A DNA stretch of 64,000 nt from Podarcis raffonei (lineage: Eukaryota; Chordata; Lepidosauria; Squamata; Lacertidae): positions 33,222,001 through 33,286,000 of the forward strand of contig NC_070614.1 of assembly GCF_027172205.1 (NCBI RefSeq), given 5' to 3'. The position numbers and the translations under genes are program-made. Below are positions 46,322 through 57,180 of this stretch, piece by piece; the first letter of the stretch is position 1; each line of letters starts with the position of its first letter. Below the pieces are notes generated by a model. The model saw only the letters and a program-made list of their open reading frames with translations. It had not been told where the DNA came from and did no database searches.

Positions 46322-49300
46322 TCATTTTATTTTCCTTATTAATTGCTCCTTGTTGTTTAGCTCAGGTCTCAAAATAATGACATAACATTTAGGAGAAAAA
46401 ATGCAACACAGTAACCCAGAACTGGAAGACAAGATGGAGAAGACTTCCACAGCTACCATGTATTTTCCTTTGGTGCTCAGGTAGGTTGGAACAAAGGATA
46501 ACCATACACTGCAAAACACCAACATGCTGAAAGTGATAAATTTGGTTTCATTGAAACTGTCAGGTAATTTTCTAGCCAGGAAAGCCACAATGAGGCTGAC
46601 GATGGCCAGGAAACCCATATAGCCCAAGACACAATAAAACATGGTAGCTGAACCTTCATTACATTCTAGTATGATTTCTGCCTTTGCTGAGTGCATGTCT
46701 TTGTCTGGAAAAGGAGGGGAAGTACTTAACCAAAGAGTACATATGGCAACTTGAAGAAAGGAGCAGGAAAGGATGATAGAATTTGTCAACCTTTTCCCTA
46801 TCCATTTTCTCATTTTTGAACCTGGCTTCGTTGCCATAAATGCCATAACCACGGTGATGGTTTTTGCCAAAATGCTGGAAAGGGCCACAGAGAATATGAA
46901 AGCAAACAGTGATTGTCTGAGAAGGCAGATCACATTTCCGGGCTTCCCAATAAAGAGTAAGGAGCTGAGGAAGCAAAGGAGGAGGGAGATGAGCAGGATG
47001 TAGGTGAGGGTCCGGTTGTTGGCTTTAACTATTGGGGTCTCTTTGTGCTTCATAAAAATTCCAAGAACTAAAACGGTGATCAAGGAAAAAGCAATAGTCA
47101 AGATTGCTAAGATGATCCCTAAATCTTCTTTGTAAGAGAGGAAACTTAGAACTTTAACAATGCATTTAGTTTGGCCCTTGTTTGGATATTGGTCTTCTGG
47201 ACATTTGATGCAGGCATCCATATCTGAAAAAAGTGAAGAGTGTTGAAGAAGTTGACCAATTTCTTTCCAAAGCAGTCAGTTCTGAGAGCAAGGGATAGTT
47301 CTCCATTTGTGTTATTATAGTTATTTGAATCACTCTAGGAGAAAGGACTTCCATATTTCCACAGGATGACAAGGTTGTCATAAATCATCATTTTAAACAC
47401 TCTTGCAGTACTTTGTAGTTTTAACAATATGCTTGCTAAAACTCCTATCTGTAGTTTTAACAAGCATAGTTTTGTTGGTGGCAGTCTGCCCCCATAAACA
47501 CTCTAGCCTCAACATTTTACAACACCTGTAGCATCTACTGAACTTCTGTTAGCCCCACATAGAGCACATTGGAATAGCTAGATATTGAGGTTACTAGTGC
47601 ATAAATAATTGTGGTCATATTATTCCTATCCAAGAAAATTGATAATTAAAATATCAGCTGCAAATTTTCAAGCTACCAGAGTTGGACCCAGGAGCACCCC
47701 TAAATGACAAACCTATTATTTCAGAGTGAGCCATCCAGAATACAGAATAGACCAATCTCCCATATATGGGAATCACCTACATACAGTGCTTTGTTCTTCC
47801 CAGGGTTCAATCTCACTTTATGGACTGTCATCACTTTGCCAAGGAAATAGTTCAGATCATATACAGCTTATCCTGAATTAGACTTTATGGAGAAATACAG
47901 CTGTGTGTCATTAGCATACTGATGACACTTTGCCCAAACTCCTAATTACCAGTCCTAGCAGCTTCATGGGCCTCAACACTGGGGACAAGGACACCATAGA
48001 ACAAGGACCATGCTGTTATCGGGACATAACTCTTTAGGTAGGTTAGAGATACTCCTCCATCTGCCCCACCACACCTTCTTCACCATATTCCCAAGATGAT
48101 AATATTCATGTCCAGAAAGTAGTCATTATAGGGTCTCAGGTGGGCTTCGACAGAAATGGATGCACCACCATAGGTTTAAGGTCAATTGCAACAATTCCAT
48201 CACACAGAGACATGTTCACCCCACCTGAGATCCATCTAGTCAACCCTCTGTCTAATTGTCCTTCATCAGCTAGGAAGGACACATACCAAGTGAGCAAGCT
48301 GCTCATCACATCATTGCAAGGGTTCACAACATCAGGCCACATACACTGAAATACTCATTCAATATTTGATCCTATGGGTTGCAACAACAATGTATTTTTT
48401 AATGTATTATTACATTTATATACTCCCTTTCAACCTATAAAATTTGTATTGCAAACTACTTTTAAAAGTATTCAGGGCATATGCATTCTCCAAATATAAC
48501 CATTATGATGTGTTATGAAAATGTTTTGGTATCACTATACATTGTGCCTCTTACCCTTCTTGACAGAGATCATCCCTTCTGGACACTGAATACAATCATA
48601 GCAACAAAATTTCTCTCCCTCTTTCTTCTTCCTGCTATAGCCAGGGCAACAGTTGTCATTGCACACAGAAACAGGCAGCACCTAAGTGGAATCATAAATG
48701 GAAGATGAGCAATAAGAGATTAGCTTTCCTCATTCATCAGTCAACTACCATCTGATTTGAATCATGTGATAGGGGAATGAGGACAAAGCATTTGGCACAG
48801 CTTTGTATCACTCTTCCCACTGCTTGGGAGATAAATGTGTGCAGTGGGGAGCCATCTGAATGAATGTCTACCTGCATCAGCCATGACTGCTCTGTGCATG
48901 TTCCAGAATTCAAAATGAATTGAGAAGGCTGTCCACTACAGCAAATTAGTTCCTTGGTGTTTTCTAGGAACTACAGTATAAACTCAAGTATTTGCTGGTA
49001 AATTTCACCTGATTAAAACTTGGATGCCATTCAATTTGGTCATCATGAATGGTTAATTCCTTGCCAGAAGGAGCCTGAGGTTCCAGTCTTCCAACTTTTA
49101 CTCTAACAACAGATCCATTGGGGAACATCAACCAGTTTGTAACATCAAAACCTGCAACTATTTCTCGATTACTGTCAAAGCGCACAATGTCTCCAGCACT
49201 GTTATTAAATAAGATGCTCTTAAGAAAATGATGGATCTATGTTAAAAGAGGAACAAAAGATGGAGTTAATTTTGAAATTATTTCAGGGAGCTTCACAAAG

Positions 49301-51402
49301 GTATGTCATATTTGAACAGTAGATGTAATGATTTGCTCCCTCTGTCTGCCATGTCCATCCATTTGATTCCAGGGATGGCCATTGGTTTTAAAACACTAGA
49401 GTCTTACCTCTAACCAAAAAGAAATCTGCATGCATTTTAATGTAACTGATTTATGCAAACTTACACTTCCTTCTCCCTCTGGTTCCAAAGCTAGGCTACT
49501 TTTTAAACAAAAGTATTGATGTGTATTTACCTGCCATAGTTGCATGTTCCGAAATGTCCATCTCTCTCCCAATCTTCTGTGTTTGGAGTTCAGTTTGTAT
49601 ATGGCCTGCAAAGCATGTGCCACAGCATAGACAGCATTGTAGACATTGTAGCTGTGGCCAGTCATGTGCATTTCAAACAGAATCCCAGGAAGGCTCTCCA
49701 GTGTCTCCTCTCCAGTACAGATTTTCTTCTCCTCTTCCTCCTGCTCCTTAGAGGCTTTGAATGAACAAGTAAATGCCTGTTCCCAGAAGTCCTTTATAAA
49801 ACCATCTTTTTTGGCCCAGAAAGGTTTTAACATCTGAATGAACTTTTGGAATCCTAATAGCTTATTTGCATGAACTGTAAAGGATATGGAACCATGGAAA
49901 GTCTGTATTTCCCAATTCTTCTGAACAGACAGTGATGCAAAATCCCAGTGGGATGTAATAATCCATACTTTACCTAGAGGTGGATATTCCATTAAGGGTG
50001 CTACAAGTAGCATTAATCTCAAAACCTGAAAGGACGGAGGCTCTCCATAAATAAAAAATACTCTGGGGTTTTGCTCAAAGACAATTGCATAATTTACTGA
50101 ATGCTGTAAACCATAGTCCACCATCTCATCCACATAATTCCATTTTGGTATTCTTACTATGAATGCATAACAGATGCCATTCTGGGAAAGCATTGGCACA
50201 ATTGCCTGTAAAAACCTGTCTCCTTTGTCATCATCCACAGCCACGAGCCCAATCCATGTCCATCCAAAATGCTGAAGTAACCGTGCAACTCCTATATGCT
50301 GGTAGGTTTCATCTGGGACCATCTGGTACAAAAATGGAAATAGAAGTTTTGTACCTTGTTGTGGCAAAAATGATCCATAGGTGAGCTGAAATCAAATGCA
50401 TAAGCATTTTTTTAAAGGATGACAAGATCATTCTTAATTATTGAATCACAGAGGTGCAGGAGTTATTTGGGTCATGTGAGAAGGACCGCACTCTCTCCAC
50501 TTAGCCTATTCTGGTGCACACTAAATCCACAAAGTTCTTTCAAACTTCCCTTAAATGGGTTATTATCCATTTTAGATTCATTACCCTTCTCTGAACCCAT
50601 TTCCTGAAATAAAGATTCTGTACCAGAGAGGTGAAATCTCCATATCCCCATGCACACAGCTTACTTGTGGAGTCTTTCGGGTTGCTGAAATGATGGCAAT
50701 ATTGGCAGAGATTTCAGAGATGCATCCTCCAATGAGAGCTATCAGATTGTTCTGATTGTTACAAATGAAGTTGGGGACAAACCTATGTTGTGTGGAGTGA
50801 AGGTTCAGGGTAGCTTTATACGTCATTCTTGCAGTGTAGTAACTATTGAGGATGTGGAATCCTAGAGATATATTTGATAAGATGTTGGGATTCTCATTGA
50901 TCTCTTTGACAGCAAATGCTAAGGCCAGTATATGCTGGTAGTTCTTTGGCACAGATCTGTAATAAGAGTAACAGCTGTTTAATAAAATTACAACCTTTTT
51001 TTTATTATTCTTCGTCCTTGCTCATCTGCAGGCACCCAAGCCACTTTTGTGACACTAGAAAGTAAATAAAGAGCAGCATTCATTAATAATAATGGTCTGC
51101 ACATACTAAAAATTGGGTGAGAGATAAATAATATTGCCTTACATGGGTTCGTTAATCAAGATCTGTGTGGGCTGTTCCATGAAACTGAGATGGTTATAGA
51201 GGAATACAACCTGAGAAACAATGACACCAATGATAAGGTTTCCTGGCTGGTAAAATTCATGAGGAATAGGGACAGGATCATCCAATATGCTGCAGTTAAT
51301 AGAATGTGTCTTACATACAGAATGACACAGCAGTGCAAGCAGCAACACGATTACTAGCATGATCCTGGTGAGAAAATTTTGCCTCCAAACATAGATTCCC
51401 AT
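46322..51402 (-). CDS. V2R-5: complete vomeronasal type-2 receptor, 887 aa
   Basis: This is the most compact gene of the array, with an intron 1 of only 186 bp. The exons are 51143-51402, 50665-50956, 49531-50385, 49009-49236, 48555-48681 and 46322-47223, totalling 2664 bp with GT/AG junctions. The start MGIYVW is followed by the signal segment [12 protein letters not shown]. Residues up to about 545 form the Venus-flytrap domain, 546-587 the linker, and the rest the linker end plus seven helices. The linker reads NDNCCPGYS, an extra cysteine compared with its relatives (Tyr, Phe or Asn there), and CIQCPEG in place of CAPCPEG. Exon 6 is nearly identical to that of V2R-7. A DNA transposon sits about 90 bp beyond the stop codon. 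The mRNA end may therefore differ from that of the paralogues. Confidence 0.9.
47480..48360. repeat. Unclassified old repeat-like sequence in V2R-5 intron 5
   Basis: The stretch contains AGCTGTGTGTCATTAGCATACTGATGACAC, cut here by decay, and other text of the kind seen in old non-LTR elements, but frames are lost. No host gene is visible. Confidence 0.35.
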
Positions 51403-52059
51403 GCTTCCAAATGCAGCATTGCATGTGACTGTTAGTAGTTTTGCTACATCCATGAATGCTGAACGATATTGTTGCTAAACAGGTTTACCACATGTCTAGT
51501 TAGGGAATCAGTGCTCCGAGATCCTGGTTGTATGTTTAGAAATATCATCTTATCTATCTGTGTCCCCAAACACTGCATTTCTTGTATATCCTCATTTCAT
51601 TGTGTAAAGAGGAGTGTTTGAAATCAACATACAGATATATTTATGCATCATGAGCAAAGAAACCAAAACACTAACTTTAACCCTCAATCTGTATTTCAAA
51701 GGAATGGAATGTACATGTTATTATTTCCAAAGCCCAGCCTATGCCTAGATTATGTGTTAATTTAGATTAACACAAGGGTTTTATAGTTCTCTTCAAATGC
51801 TGACTGTTGATCTTGCTTACAGGCTCTGGAATCTCCAGTGGGCCAGAGGATAGAAAGCAGTAATTTTCTGAATGATAAGAATGATTATTATTTCACCAAT
51901 GTGCTGTTGGCCTTTAAGGTTGCATCATTCTTGACTAGGAAGTTATTCTTTTTTCTAAATTTTGCAGCTATACTTCTTTGAGAGATTATATGTAGCACAT
52001 AGCTGAGTAAGTTCAGGACTACAATTCAGTTCCCTCATGATTCCTATTTCACATAATGT

Positions 52060-52200
52060 GAATGGACTCTCCTTCCTTGGAGGTTTTTATGCAGATGTTG
52101 GGTGGCCATCTGCCATGGATGCTTTAGCTGAGATTCCTGCATTGCAGGGGGTTGGACTGGATGACCCTTGGGTCCCTTCCAACACTATGATTCTATGAAT
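52060..52200 (+). mobile_element. CR1 LINE 3' tail
   Basis: CTCCTTCCTTGGAGGTTTTT, GGTGGCCATCTGCCATGGAT, then GGTTGGACTGGATGACCC and CTATGATTCTATGA. The last is the CR1-type terminal repeat. It is only the last 140 bp of the element. Confidence 0.85.
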
Positions 52201-52949
52201 GCTCCAGTTTAAAATCACAGCATGAGAAATTTTATCATGTTTATGGCTCCATGTTCTTTAACAGATCCCTTTTCCAATTTTGTTTGTCCTACTTATTGTT
52301 AATATTATGACAATTATTAATTTGCTGTAGTAAAATATATTTGGCTATACAGTACTATCACGATTTGATTTTCTTGACTGGGCAGGGTGACCTGAAGGTG
52401 TGGAGGGTTAAATTGATCTCCTTTTCGTGACCTTAGGAGTAACAGAAACCTTTCCTCTTTGCAAGTTTGGTGGAGATGTTAAGTTTTCCCACTTCTGACA
52501 TATTCTAGAGGACTTAGGAGGGAGGAGTTCTGTCCAACATACATTGCTCTTCTGTTGAAACCTTAACTGATGTGCAGAATGCAGTGCTGACCCAGAAAAT
52601 TGAGACAATTAATCGTGAGTGCCCTCACCCACTTAGCACAGCTTAAACCTTTTGAGAGCATTTCCCAGAACTGAAAATGATGAAGTGAACTGAGAGACTG
52701 TTTATAGACCCTGACACACACCTAGAGTTTATATTATGTATGATTTTTATTTATTTATAGGATTTATATGCCACCTTTCTGTTGAGGCACCCGAAGTGGT
52801 GAGCAATTTCAACATTAAAACAGACACATTATATAAGCTGAAGATTGACAGAGTCCTTGCATGCCAACTGGGAGCTGATGATATAGGTGCTTCTTGCTTC
52901 TGCCTTGCCTCATGGCACACAGTTCTTTAGCAGTCCCAGGGAATTTGGG

Positions 52950-53520
52950 GTGGGACCTGCGTCAAAAGTTATGAAAAGTAAGGTGGTATGCTAGGGGGTT
53001 TATGGTGATAGGGCAGGAGATAAGCTAGCCACCCTTTGTTTCCAATTGTTATAAATGGTCTGCATGAATTTATTGAGGAGTTTTAACTTCAATCTAAATT
53101 TATGCTTCAATAATGGAAAAGCAGAAAATGGAACACCCTCATTTCTTTTAGATTCTAATCCCATCCATCTGGAAAATTAGGAATAGTATGATGGAAGTGA
53201 TTTGACAGATAATATGGTATTGGATAGGCCCCAGTCATCTTCTTCAGGAAAATACAAATTTGGCTTGTTTTTACAGGGTTTCTTTTTCTGAGCAAATCTA
53301 AAAGTTTTGTACAGCAATAGATTTTGCAATAAATTTTCTGACATCCAAAGTGGAATTGTTTGAAATAGAAAGCTTAATTTTGGAAAAATAATCATTTTGG
53401 TGACGTTAATCTATCTATGATAGAAAAACTCTCTTTTTTCTGGCACTAAATATCATTGAGTTTCATCTGCCAAACTTGGCTGTATTTATCCTTTCTAGTA
53501 ATTTGGATGTCAGGCTTGGG
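52950..53520 (-). mobile_element. L1-like LINE ORF2 relic
   Basis: The minus-strand frame 53395-53177 reads IIFPKLSFLFQTIPLWM and AQKKKPCKNK, matching the end of the L1 ORF2 reverse transcriptase region in character. Flanking bases keep the same style but are out of frame. Confidence 0.6.
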
Positions 53521-53802
53521 TCTCTCTCTCACACACAAAATGACTCTGGCAGTTACTTATTTCAGATTTATTTGTCAATTAAGAAGCCAGTTGGAGTTCA
53601 GCTGATTTCAGTCCTCCTCTGATGACACAGTTGCTGGAACTGAGGTCTGCCCCCTTTTCCCACAACAGGAAAAACGCCACCTACTCTTCCTGTTAGTTTC
53701 GTGCTTCTCATTTAATCTCGTGAGTCTATGAGATTGCACTCCCACTATTTCTGTCTGTATCACTATCTGAGCTTTGCAGCTGCATTTCTGCTCTCTGTGT
53801 CT

Positions 53803-54186
53803 CTTTGTGTAAAGGTAAAGGTAAAGGTACCCCTGCCCATACGGGCCAGTCTTGACAGACTCTAGGGTTGTGCACTCATCTCACTCTAGAGGCCAGGAGC
53901 CGGCACCGTCTGCAGACACTTCCGGGTCACGTGGCCAGTGTGACATCGCTGCTCTGGCGAGCCTGCACCACAGCAGCACACGGAACGCCGTTTACCTTCC
54001 CGCTATAAAGCGGTACCTATTTATCTACTTGCACTTAAGGGTGCTTTCGAACTGCTAGGTGGGCAGGAGCTGGGACCGAAAGACGGGAGCTCACCCCGCC
54101 GCGGGGATTCGAACCGCCGACCATACGATTGACAAGTCCTAGGCGCTGAGGTTTTACCCACAGCGCCACCTGCGTCCCTTTGTGTA
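53803..54186 (-). mobile_element. tRNA-derived SINE with 9-bp target duplication
   Basis: CTTTGTGTA flanks the element (53803-53811 and 54178-54186). On the minus strand the head near 54176 reads GGACGCAGGTGGCGCTGTGG and has a B-box-like GGTTCGAATCC. The body contains GGTACCGCTTTATAGCGGG, and the 3' end is (ACCTTT)n. It is nearly full length, in contrast to the reduced relatives at 35318 and 56297. Confidence 0.85.
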
Positions 54187-54299
54187 CAAAGGTCAAATTC
54201 CTGTGGCTGACTGCTTCTCCCCACTCTCACCTCCAAGTAGAGTTAACCTAGTAGTATCTTTTCTGTGAGGGATCAAGGGGCTAAAACACAAGTTCTACA

Positions 54300-55086
54300 A
54301 CCTTTGTAGGAAAAAAAAAACTTGTTTACTATGATAGCAATGTCTTCTATATGAACAATTATGGGGGACGGAACACAGGTAGTGTTCCTCTCTCATTTGG
54401 GAAAGATCTCTCACATGCTACCCAGGGGCAGCCCACCCACGAAGTGGGGTGAAACTGCCATCTCAGGTAGCAGAAGCCCATGAGGCAGTGCCCCTGTGGA
54501 TGCCCAAACTCCACCACTGTCACCACCACTGGCAGAGAAGCAGAGCCAGTATTGGCACCAATTTCCGATGAGATCTCATGAGATTTTACCAAAATCTTGC
54601 GAGATCACACAGGGAGTGAGATATCTCATGACATGTTGGTGAGATCCTATGAGATCTTACAGGAAATAGGTGCCGATGCTGGCCAAGGAGGTGACAGAGC
54701 AGGTCGAATGGCAGAACCAGCAGCACTTCCCATTTTACCTCAAGTAGTGAAACGGGATGCACCACCCATGATGCTAAATAACTGCACACTAGGCACCAAA
54801 GCTAGATATTTCTCCTCAGAAATCAAGTAGCAGTCACCTGGAGGGGGGGGGGGGCGGACTGGACTAGTAGAATGAAGGTGGACAGGCACTTTGGGTGACA
54901 TGGGTCTGTCTCAGCTCTACTTGCAAGAATTCTCTGAGGGATGCTTGCTTAAACAAGTGCCTATGCAGTACTTGCCAACTCCAATGAAAATATATACAGG
55001 AGTAGAAAGAAGAAGTGGACATAATACCATTCACGACAATGTTATCCATATAGCTTGTTTTCTCTAGATCTATTATGCTATTCATT
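54300..55086. other. Intergenic region beyond V2R-6, related to the regions beyond V2R-5 and V2R-7
   Basis: Segments such as ATTTGGGAAAGATCTC, TCTGTCTCAGCTCTACTTGC and AAGAATTCTCTGAG occur in the same order near 43540-44010 and 60080-60540. This makes it a third copy of the intergenic part of the block. No gene is seen. The small ORFs here are not conserved in the other copies. Confidence 0.6.
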
Positions 55087-55155
55087 CTCTCAGTTATTCA
55101 GCTGGACTCTAACACAGTGATGTAGCATTTAGAGGGAAAGATGCAACCCCAAAGG
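55087..55155 (-). pseudogene. Relic of the 3' end of a V2R 7TM exon beyond V2R-6
   Basis: AGTTATTCAGCTGGACTC, GATGTAGCATTTAGAGGG and AAGATGCAACCC match the last coding bases of exon 6. This lies about 100 bp beyond the 7TM fragment of V2R-6, so two exon ends stand one after the other. It is the best preserved of the three relics of this kind. Confidence 0.6.
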
Positions 55156-56296
55156 CCAGAATGTGATGATATAATGCAAATGACTTATAAAGCAAAGTAA
55201 ATATATGTATATTCAGGAGCAAAATGAAGTTGTGGATATAAGTTTTCATTTTATTTTCCTTATTAATTGCTCCCTGTTATTCAGTTCAGGCCTCAGTGCA
55301 ATGATGTAGCATTTAGGGGAAAAGATGCAGCCCAGTAACCCAGCACTGGATGATAAGATGGAGAATATTTCCACAGCTACCATGTATTTCTTACATGTAG
55401 TCTTACAATGAAGGCATAACAGATACCATTCTGAGAAAGCATTGGCACTATTTTCTGTAAAAACTTGTCCCCTTTGTCATCATCCACAGCCACGAGCCCA
55501 ATCCATGTCCATCTGAAATGCTGAAGTAACTTCACAACTCCTTTGTGCTGGTGAGCTTCATTTGGTACCATCTGGTACAGAAAAGGGAATAGTCTTTTGT
55601 CATCCTGTGTTGTCAAAAATGATCCATAAGTGAGCTGAAATAAAAATATTTTTTTCAAATCATACAGTCATAATGTGTGGGGTTCTTTAATGCCACCCTG
55701 TGTGATGCAAGAACTATAGCCACTGTCTGAAGGCCTCCCTCTGCTAATTGATTCCATCAATTAAATAATTTTACATTTAATAAATTTTCCCAATATTATA
55801 TTTCAGTCCTTTGTGGTACTATGAATATTTGAACAATGCTATAATGTTCTCCCTTAGTCTAATTTTCTGCGGACTTCATATAGAATTTTTTTTCTTGAAG
55901 TACTTATTTCTGAGAGCAATGCCAACACTTCCTGCACTGCTTCCAGTTTGTTTACATCCATTTTACAGTTTCAGAACCAAGACCCAGAAACAGTAAGCCA
56001 CACACCCCTAGAGAAAAGACGTGAGATACTGTGTGTAGTGGGGTAAAATCGCACCTGTTTTCTCCACCCTGCATTTGTCAGGGCAGATCCTTGAAATCCC
56101 ACAGAGACCCCTTGAGACAGGGACAAATTCAAGGTACTTTCTATGAATTAGAAACTATGTTTCTGTTTAATGTACTTTAGTGCTGCTGGAGACTTTTTGC
56201 AGCTATATTGACACTGCCGACTCAAATTTAGCTTGAAATCAATTTTAACCTGGAGATCCCTTTCACATTTACTGCTGCCAAAGCAGGTACAATAAA

Positions 56297-56580
56297 AGGT
56301 AAAGGACCCCTGGACGGTTAAGTCCAGTCAAAGGCGACTATGGGGTGCAGTGCTCATCTCGCTTTCAGTCTGAGGGAGCTGCAGTTTGTCCACAAACAGT
56401 TTTCCAGGTCATGTGGCCAGCATGACTAAACTGCTACTGGCGCACGGAGGACTGTGATGAGTGCCAGAGTGCACAGAAACACCATTTACCTTCTCGCCGC
56501 AGCAGTACCTATTTATCTACTTGCACTGGCGCGCTTTCAAACTGCTAGGTTGGCAGGAGCTGGGACAGAGCAATGGGGCC
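56297..56580 (-). mobile_element. tRNA-derived SINE, block D copy
   Basis: Counterpart of 35318-35600. It keeps a stretch (GTCTGAGGGAGCTGCAGTTT) that the block C copy has lost, so the block C copy carries a later deletion. Confidence 0.75.
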
Positions 56581-57083
56581 CAATATTAATTTTTGGTCTG
56601 ATCTGGGAGGACTTTTCTGAAGTTATTCAGTTAACTGTTATCCAAAAAGCATTGAATTCACCTGATTGTACTACCTTCTAGTATGCATTCAATTAGCTTG
56701 CTAAGCAAAATATCACAGGGAATGTTTGGCTGAAATCAAGATGATGTGTAACAAATATGAAAGCTTTATGCCCCATGCACACAGCTGACCTGTGGAGTCT
56801 TGTGAATGGCTGAAATTATGGCCACATTGGTAGAAATTTCAGAGATGCATCCTCCAATAAGAGCTATCAGATTGCTCTTCTTGTGACAATTGAAGTTGGG
56901 GGCAAACCTATGTTGTGACGAAAGCAGGCTCAGAGTAGCCTTGTAGGTCATCTTTGTAGAGTAGTAGCTATTGAGAATGTGAAATCCCAGGGAAATGTTT
57001 GATAAAATGTTGGGATTCTCATTGATCTCTTTGACAGCAAATGCTAAGGCCAGAATGTGCTGAAAGTTCTTAGGCACAGATCT

Positions 57084-57084
<1 letters not shown>

Positions 57085-57130
<46 letters not shown>

Positions 57131-57180
57131 TAATTTATTTATACCCTGCCCTCCCCGGGCTGGGCTCAGGGAGGCTAACA
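57085..57180. repeat. (AAT)n tract and retroposon tail beside V2R-6 exon 2
   Basis: About 14 AAT units followed by TTTATTTATACCCTGCCCTC. Block D counterpart of 36127-36240, with a different unit number. Confidence 0.85.

Larger units (their letters stand above)
33840..47223. repeat. Segmental duplication block C (copy of 55403-61792)
   Basis: V2R-4 exons 1-3, the region beyond V2R-5 and V2R-5 exon 6 match V2R-6 exons 1-3, the region beyond V2R-7 and V2R-7 exon 6. The length difference is explained mainly by the 4.4-kb Ngaro-like insert and the 1.9-kb transposon in block C. The right limit falls at the start of exon 6 and the left limit inside exon 3. Confidence 0.82.

Noticed and set aside
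55377-55658. 93-codon ORF of V2R-6 exon 3 as a short functional protein
   Set aside because: Its end is created by reading across the deletion junction, and there is no splice signal. It is part of a pseudogene.
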